DNA of 27,406 nucleotides from Dechloromonas sp. (GTDB lineage: Bacteria > Pseudomonadota > Gammaproteobacteria > Burkholderiales > Rhodocyclaceae). The stretch lies in the NCBI GenBank assembly GCA_017302355.1, contig JAFLDQ010000033.1:1-27406 (forward strand), in the 5' to 3' direction. Each line of letters begins with the position of its first letter. Position 1 is the stretch's first letter. The position numbers were made by a program, and so were the translations under genes. The notes under the pieces are model-generated. The model was not told the origin of the DNA, ran no database searches, and saw nothing but the letters and a program-made list of their open reading frames with translations. Below are positions 23,290 to 27,406 of this stretch, in pieces.

Positions 23290-24261
23290 GCTGGTTACCG
23301 GCTGTTCGTCGATCAACATTTGCACGACCTGTGACATCCGGGTTCGGGCGCTCCAGCCAAGATGACTCTTGGCTTTGGCGGGATTCGCGACGCTGACCAA
23401 TATATCCGATGGCCGGAACAGCGAGGGTTCTTGATAAACATGATCATGCCAGTCAAGCCCCAATGCGGTGAAGGACGCGTGCACGAAGTCCTCCAGAGAG
23501 TGCGTCTCGCCCGTTGCAATGACGAAATCCTCCGGATTCTCCTGCTGCAGCATCAGCCACATCGCTTCGACATATTCGGGTGCCCATCCCCAGTCTCTGG
23601 CAATGTCCATCCTGCCGAGAGCCAGCTTTTCATTTGAACCCGCCGCAATCCGCTTTGCAGCAGATGCGATCTTCCGGGTCACGAAAGACGCCGGGCGCAA
23701 CGGGGATTCGTGGTTGAAAAGTATTCCCGTGCATGCGTATAGTCCGTAGGCATCACGGTAACTCTTGACCAGCCAATACGCGGACGCCTTCGCCGCGGCA
23801 TAGGGGCTGCCCGGGTTGAAGGGGGTTTCCTCGCTCGCCGGCAAGTTCCGGGTGTCGCCAAAGCATTCGCCCGAACCGGCAGCAAACAGCCGAACCGGCC
23901 TGTTGAACCCCTTGCATGCCTCGAGAATGTTCAGTGTGCCCACCACAATGCTTCGGATCGTTTCCCCCGGCTGCTCAAACGACAGGCCGACCGATGATTG
24001 CCCGGCAAGAAAATAGATTTCATCCGGTCGGCAATGCGCTACGGCGTTGGCAACACTGTACTGATCCTCCGGGCGCATTGGAATGATCCGCAGCAAGTTC
24101 GCGGTCCCGAGAGCGCACAGGTTCGAAAGCGCCACAGGGTTCGGGTCCCGAGACGTTCCCCACACGCAATAACCTTTGCTCAGCAGAAGTTGCGCCAAAT
24201 AGCTTCCGTCCTGACCGGTAATGCCGCAAACAAGGGCTGTTCTGTCTTTCGGGTTTCTCAT
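23281..24261 (-). CDS. GDP-mannose 4,6-dehydratase-like enzyme
   Basis: A 326-residue extended SDR. ALVCGITGQDGSYLAQLLLSKGY is the NADP-binding start typical of GMD. FLAGQSSVGLSFEQPGETI, GSGECFG (catalytic glutamate), PYAAAKASAYWLV (YxxxK), ACTGILFNHESPLRPASFVTRKI, DWGWAPEYVEAMWLMLQQ and EDFVIATGETHSLEDFV all match GDP-mannose 4,6-dehydratases. GMD converts GDP-mannose to GDP-4-keto-6-deoxymannose, the precursor of GDP-fucose, -rhamnose or -perosamine. It is somewhat short (usual 345-370), with small differences such as GSGE where GMDs have STSE. A related dehydratase or reductase is the alternative. The start at 24261 fits the family; an ATG at 24312 would add 17 residues. It is probably cotranscribed with the GT4 gene upstream (73 bases apart). 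Confidence 0.85.
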   Translation of the reverse strand: MRNPKDRTALVCGITGQDGSYLAQLLLSKGYCVWGTSRDPNPVALSNLCALGTANLLRIIPMRPEDQYSVANAVAHCRPDEIYFLAGQSSVGLSFEQPGETIRSIVVGTLNILEACKGFNRPVRLFAAGSGECFGDTRNLPASEETPFNPGSPYAAAKASAYWLVKSYRDAYGLYACTGILFNHESPLRPASFVTRKIASAAKRIAAGSNEKLALGRMDIARDWGWAPEYVEAMWLMLQQENPEDFVIATGETHSLEDFVHASFTALGLDWHDHVYQEPSLFRPSDILVSVANPAKAKSHLGWSARTRMSQVVQMLIDEQPVTSLR

Positions 24262-24334
24262 GGGCGTTTCTTGCTGGTGCCGTTTTGCCCCCGGAAAACA
24301 CCCTGATGCCACGGTTGCAGGTCAAACTGGCTCG

Positions 24335-25438
24335 TCATTTTTTGTGCTGACGGCTTCCTGCAGCTTCTTGCAATGCTTCCGCAAGCCGTGCGGCCGAGTC
24401 GCGCCAGGAAACCGGGTTGAACGGGACCGGAGGAGAGGTTTCTGACAGAGCTCGTTCGATTCCCGTCACGATTCCCTGCACACTGGGCTCGATGTAAATC
24501 CCGCTACCCCCTGCGGCCTCACGCAATTCCGGAATATCCGTCGCCACCACCCATGTGCCGCAAGCGGCTGCTTCCGCTGCCGGCATGCCATAGCCCTCAT
24601 AGAGAGATGGCATCATGAGCGAAGCAGCGCCAGAGTAGAGCGCGGGCAGGTCGGCCCCAGGTACAAAGCCCAGTTCTGTCACAAAAGGAATTCCACTGTC
24701 CAGTCGCTTGAACAACTCCTTGTTCCTCCATCCCCGTTGGCCAATGATCGCCAGTGTGATTGGTTTCGCCCGGGCCGCATTGATGATCTCCAGGGCATCC
24801 AGCAAGGCAGACAAATTTTTTCGTGGTTCGAGTGTCCCGACGAAAAGCAGGTAAGGTTCATTCAGTCCGTATTTTTTTAGCGTCGCGTCAATGACAGTCG
24901 GGGGCTGAGGGGCATAGTGTTCGGCGACGCCCGGCGGAACGATGAAATCCGCCCCCCGCCCAAGCCAGTTTTCGAGGCGCGCCGATGTCCCCCTGGAGAT
25001 TGCGACAATTCGATCCGATTTCCGAAGGTCTGCCTTGAACCAGAGCTTGTATGCGATCAGGTTCGCGAGGGACATCGTTTCCGGGTAGAGAACGCTGTTG
25101 AGATCATAGACGGTAGAAACAACCGGCGCATGCTTCTCAATGCCATTTGGGTGGAGTGTTCGGGCAGCCCAGAAAACGTCAAGGCCGTCCTTTCTGACCA
25201 GTTCGGCGGCCCTGAGCTTCAGCCAAAAGAAACCGGACATCAAGGGAAATGCTGGGCTCTGCCGAACAGAAATCTTTGCGATTTCCCCTGGAACGAAAGG
25301 GGTATGCGAAGACGGCACATAAGCGAACACCTCCAGGTCGGGAATATGCTTTGGCAACTCCTCGAGAAGTTGTGCCGTCCAGTTTCCAATTCCGGTCCTG
25401 CGTCCGACCAATGCTTTTGCGTCAATGCCGAGTTTCAT
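24335..25438 (-). CDS. GT4-family glycosyltransferase (mannosyltransferase-like)
   Basis: A 367-residue GT-B retaining transferase. It begins MKLGIDAKALVGRRTGIGNW, a start typical of WbaZ/WbcX-like mannosyl- or rhamnosyltransferases that build O-antigen. The donor-site half has LLFVGTLEPRKNLSALLDAL, IIGQRGWRNKEL, LPALYSGAASLMMPSLYEGYGMPAAEAAACGTWVVAT (E-x7-E) and IPELREAAGGSGIY. It overlaps the upstream GT2 gene by 4 bases (ATGA), which shows translational coupling, and is followed by the GMD-like gene. A mannose-derived donor such as GDP-rhamnose or GDP-mannose fits that neighbour, but this is inference. Confidence 0.93.
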   Translation of the reverse strand: MKLGIDAKALVGRRTGIGNWTAQLLEELPKHIPDLEVFAYVPSSHTPFVPGEIAKISVRQSPAFPLMSGFFWLKLRAAELVRKDGLDVFWAARTLHPNGIEKHAPVVSTVYDLNSVLYPETMSLANLIAYKLWFKADLRKSDRIVAISRGTSARLENWLGRGADFIVPPGVAEHYAPQPPTVIDATLKKYGLNEPYLLFVGTLEPRKNLSALLDALEIINAARAKPITLAIIGQRGWRNKELFKRLDSGIPFVTELGFVPGADLPALYSGAASLMMPSLYEGYGMPAAEAAACGTWVVATDIPELREAAGGSGIYIEPSVQGIVTGIERALSETSPPVPFNPVSWRDSAARLAEALQEAAGSRQHKK

Positions 25439-26694
25439 AGCTGTTTTCGGCTAACCAGCAATGCCGTGTTTTTCGAACGAGAAACACGTCGAGCGAAGGC
25501 ATGTTTGATTTTCTTCATACGCCAATTCTTGTTGTGAAAATGAGATGACCATATTGAATAAGCAGCAATGCTCGCGTCGTACACGTCTAGCGCCTGAAGT
25601 GCTTTGGCGTCATACGTGACGCTGCCTATTTCAGTAAACCACGTTAAGAGTCTACGCAACTTATTCAGCGCAAATTTGATTCTCTTCTGTCGCGATAGAT
25701 GATCTGAGCGTTCAAGGACGTCGCTAATTTCAATTGCATTCTTATTGGCAACTGCTTTGCAATAATCGATGACTTCGGCTTGAATATCCATTGGGGCGCT
25801 TGCGATGGCAAGAGATAGTTGGTCTATCAATGTGACTCTAAATGAGTTGTCGTGAAGGAAAGATGCCTGTAAATAAGAATCGTAGACGGCAATGTTAATA
25901 GACTTAGTTCTTGGTCCGGATAAAGTGGTGTGAAAAACGTGATCATTTTCTGAATAGAACAATTCCGATAGGCTCGTGTCTTGGTTGTTGCCAAGACATG
26001 CAGCGCCATTGCTGTGAGCCGAAATGCCAGCGATCGCTATCGGTTCGTTGATGTGTATGTAAGTGTCCGATACAGACGTGATAGCTATTGCTGAATATAT
26101 GTCTGGGTTAATTGAATTGAAGAATTGGCCGTCAGCGCTTCGGGCGCGATCAATTGCTTCGGTGCTCACAAAGCCTCCCGCATAAAGCATCGGTAATTCC
26201 GGGTATGTAGCCTCTCCTTTCATGAGTTTTGACAACCATACTTCTGAAACTCGCTGCTCCCATCCTTGGCGTAACGGAACTGTAAGTATAGAGTTAATTC
26301 CTGAACAGTTAGGCCAGGTATAATTACACCAAGTTGAGCTGATTGCGTCCGTGCCAGTTATCTTGATTATATTTGCAACTCGCTCCAGTGCCCTAGGTAG
26401 CAGGCCATCATCATCACCAAGAATTGTTACCCAGCCAGATTTGGTGTGGGATAGTGCATATTCAAAATTGCTAGCCATTCCAACTCGTTTTTCGGTATTT
26501 ATGTACGAGATGCGCGGGTCGCTAATGCTTGCGACGATGTTCTCAGTGTTGTCTTGGCTAAAATTGTCACTAACGATAATTTCAAAGTTTGTGTAGCTTT
26601 GGTGAATTATCGTGTGCAAACAGTGAAGGAGTGTTGCGGGGCGCTCGCGTGTCGGAATGAGTATATAAAATTTTATGGATTCGTTTTCTGCCAT
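25435..26694 (-). CDS. GT2-family glycosyltransferase, AT-rich
   Basis: A 419-residue protein with an N-terminal GT-A domain: FYILIPTRERPATLLHCLHTI, FEIIVSDNFSQDNT, and the DXD-type ILGDDDGLLPRALE. Residues from about 230 to the end match no domain I recognise; they are helical and end in a very basic segment (FARRVSRSKN). It is the first gene of a leftward operon with the GT4 and GMD-like genes. Base composition is clearly poorer in GC than the rest of the window and it uses AT-ending codons, which points to recent acquisition. The start at 26694 has only a weak ribosome site (AACGAAA). Its sugar and acceptor are unknown. Confidence 0.88.
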   Translation of the reverse strand: MAENESIKFYILIPTRERPATLLHCLHTIIHQSYTNFEIIVSDNFSQDNTENIVASISDPRISYINTEKRVGMASNFEYALSHTKSGWVTILGDDDGLLPRALERVANIIKITGTDAISSTWCNYTWPNCSGINSILTVPLRQGWEQRVSEVWLSKLMKGEATYPELPMLYAGGFVSTEAIDRARSADGQFFNSINPDIYSAIAITSVSDTYIHINEPIAIAGISAHSNGAACLGNNQDTSLSELFYSENDHVFHTTLSGPRTKSINIAVYDSYLQASFLHDNSFRVTLIDQLSLAIASAPMDIQAEVIDYCKAVANKNAIEISDVLERSDHLSRQKRIKFALNKLRRLLTWFTEIGSVTYDAKALQALDVYDASIAAYSIWSSHFHNKNWRMKKIKHAFARRVSRSKNTALLVSRKQL

Positions 26695-26868
26695 TTTCGT
26701 TCGAGTGAGGTGTCAGTTGGTTTCAGGGCGAGCGCTAACTCAATCCTCGTGACTTAGCACATCTACATATTTTGCGGATGGGGCGATAGGTGAGCCGTAC
26801 CGGGGTATAATGAGCGTTGTAACAGATTGATATTTATAGGTTAAATATGACGGCCTAAATATGTCAAT
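26695..26868. other. AT-rich junction between the GT2 gene and the IS4 transposase
   Basis: No gene is supported. The left end of the IS should be in this stretch, but I could not identify its terminal inverted repeat because the other end is outside the window. Sigma-70-like -10 candidates (GTATAATG near 26805-26812; TATTTATAG near 26830-26839) could drive the transposase. Confidence 0.4.
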
Positions 26869-27406
26869 GTGCTTTCCGGGCTGACCGGGTTTATTCAGGG
26901 CGCAGCCTTTCGCGAAGCGGCCCGCCGGGATCCGCGGTATTTCACGCGCGAACGCGATCTGAGCTTCACGCATCTGATCGCCTTTCTGCTCTCCGGCGTG
27001 CGCGGCGCCGTGCAGGGCGAACTCGATGCGTTCTTCGCGCTGCTGGCCCGGCGCAGCCGCTTGTGCCGCGTGGTCACCGCCAGCGCGTTCTCGAAGGCGC
27101 GCAGCCGTCTTCGCGCCGATGTCTTCGATTTGCTCAACACGCACTTCCTGCATCTGGTCGATGAAGCCCTGCCGGATCAGCCGCTCTGGCAGGGATTGCG
27201 GGTTCTGGCCGCCGACGCATCGAAGGTTCGCCTGACGCTGCTTGACCGCGAGGGCAGGCGTGGCGTGCGCGAGGCGACACTGTTCGGCTTGTTGCGGCCG
27301 GGTATCGAGTTGTTCGATTCGCTGATTCTGCACAGTTCCCTGGTCGGCGAGCGGCAGATGCTGTTCGAGCGCCTCGACCGGCTTGACCACCACGACCTGC
27401 TGGTGC
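26869..27406 (+). CDS. IS4-family transposase, N-terminal part
   Basis: The plus frame is open from a stop at 26848-26850 to the right edge. It reads FIQGAAFREAARRDPRYFTRE, LSFTHLIAFLLSG, ASAFSKARSRLRADVFDLLN, LWQGLRVLAADASKVRLTLL and EATLFGLLRPGIELFDSLIL. The ASAFSKAR segment and the AADASKVRL block (first DDE aspartate expected here) are typical of IS4-family DDE transposases. The gene is cut by the window end; the second D and the E lie beyond it. The most likely start is GTG 26869, without a clear ribosome site. It is GC-rich, unlike the AT-rich DNA it sits in. Confidence 0.82.
   Translation, partial: MLSGLTGFIQGAAFREAARRDPRYFTRERDLSFTHLIAFLLSGVRGAVQGELDAFFALLARRSRLCRVVTASAFSKARSRLRADVFDLLNTHFLHLVDEALPDQPLWQGLRVLAADASKVRLTLLDREGRRGVREATLFGLLRPGIELFDSLILHSSLVGERQMLFERLDRLDHHDLLV

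Noticed and set aside
1..27406. CRISPR array, tRNA or rRNA genes
   Set aside because: No regularly spaced repeats, and no tRNA- or rRNA-like sequence, were seen on either strand.

Overview
The window is about 27.4 kb of mostly GC-rich DNA with long, dense reading frames. It looks like a chromosome segment from a betaproteobacterium, possibly Rhodocyclales-like. That placement is inferred from base composition, a FimV-like protein, a type IV pilin, a phenylacetate-CoA ligase with an FNR-like box, and a GAF/HD-GYP protein. No rRNA, tRNA or other taxonomic marker is present, so it is tentative.

Left part (1-9.3 kb), housekeeping and metabolism: a FimV-like LysM membrane protein running off the left edge; an FAH-family hydrolase convergent with phenylacetate-CoA ligase; the sucCD operon closed by a clear terminator; a TerC-family membrane protein with an ornithine cyclodeaminase-family enzyme; then a PP2C-type phosphatase and an FHA protein.

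Middle part (9.5-14.9 kb): a metallo-beta-lactamase-fold protein resembling class II cyclic-nucleotide phosphodiesterases, followed by a GAF/HD-GYP phosphodiesterase. Together with PP2C and FHA this makes a block of four adjacent signalling genes. Next come a broken AAA/DUF4143 ATPase gene with a striking inverted repeat at its start, a Uma2-family nuclease-like gene, and a type IV pilin gene with its own terminator.

Right part (14.9-26.7 kb), a glycosylation and surface-polysaccharide region: a GT-C/TMTC-like membrane protein with a TPR-like tail directly behind the pilin; a large TPR plus SPINDLY/OGT-type glycosyltransferase; a 100-residue protein of unknown function overlapping a GT2 transferase; three GT4 transferases; a GDP-mannose 4,6-dehydratase-like enzyme; and a visibly AT-richer GT2 gene. 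An IS21-like terminal-repeat relic lies inside this region, and an IS4-family transposase begins at the right edge. These look like marks of exchange in an accessory glycan locus.

The most interesting hypotheses are pilin O-glycosylation by the pilin-adjacent GT-C protein, a protein-glycosylating role for the OGT-like enzyme, and a combined phosphothreonine and cyclic-nucleotide signalling cluster. None can be proved from sequence alone.
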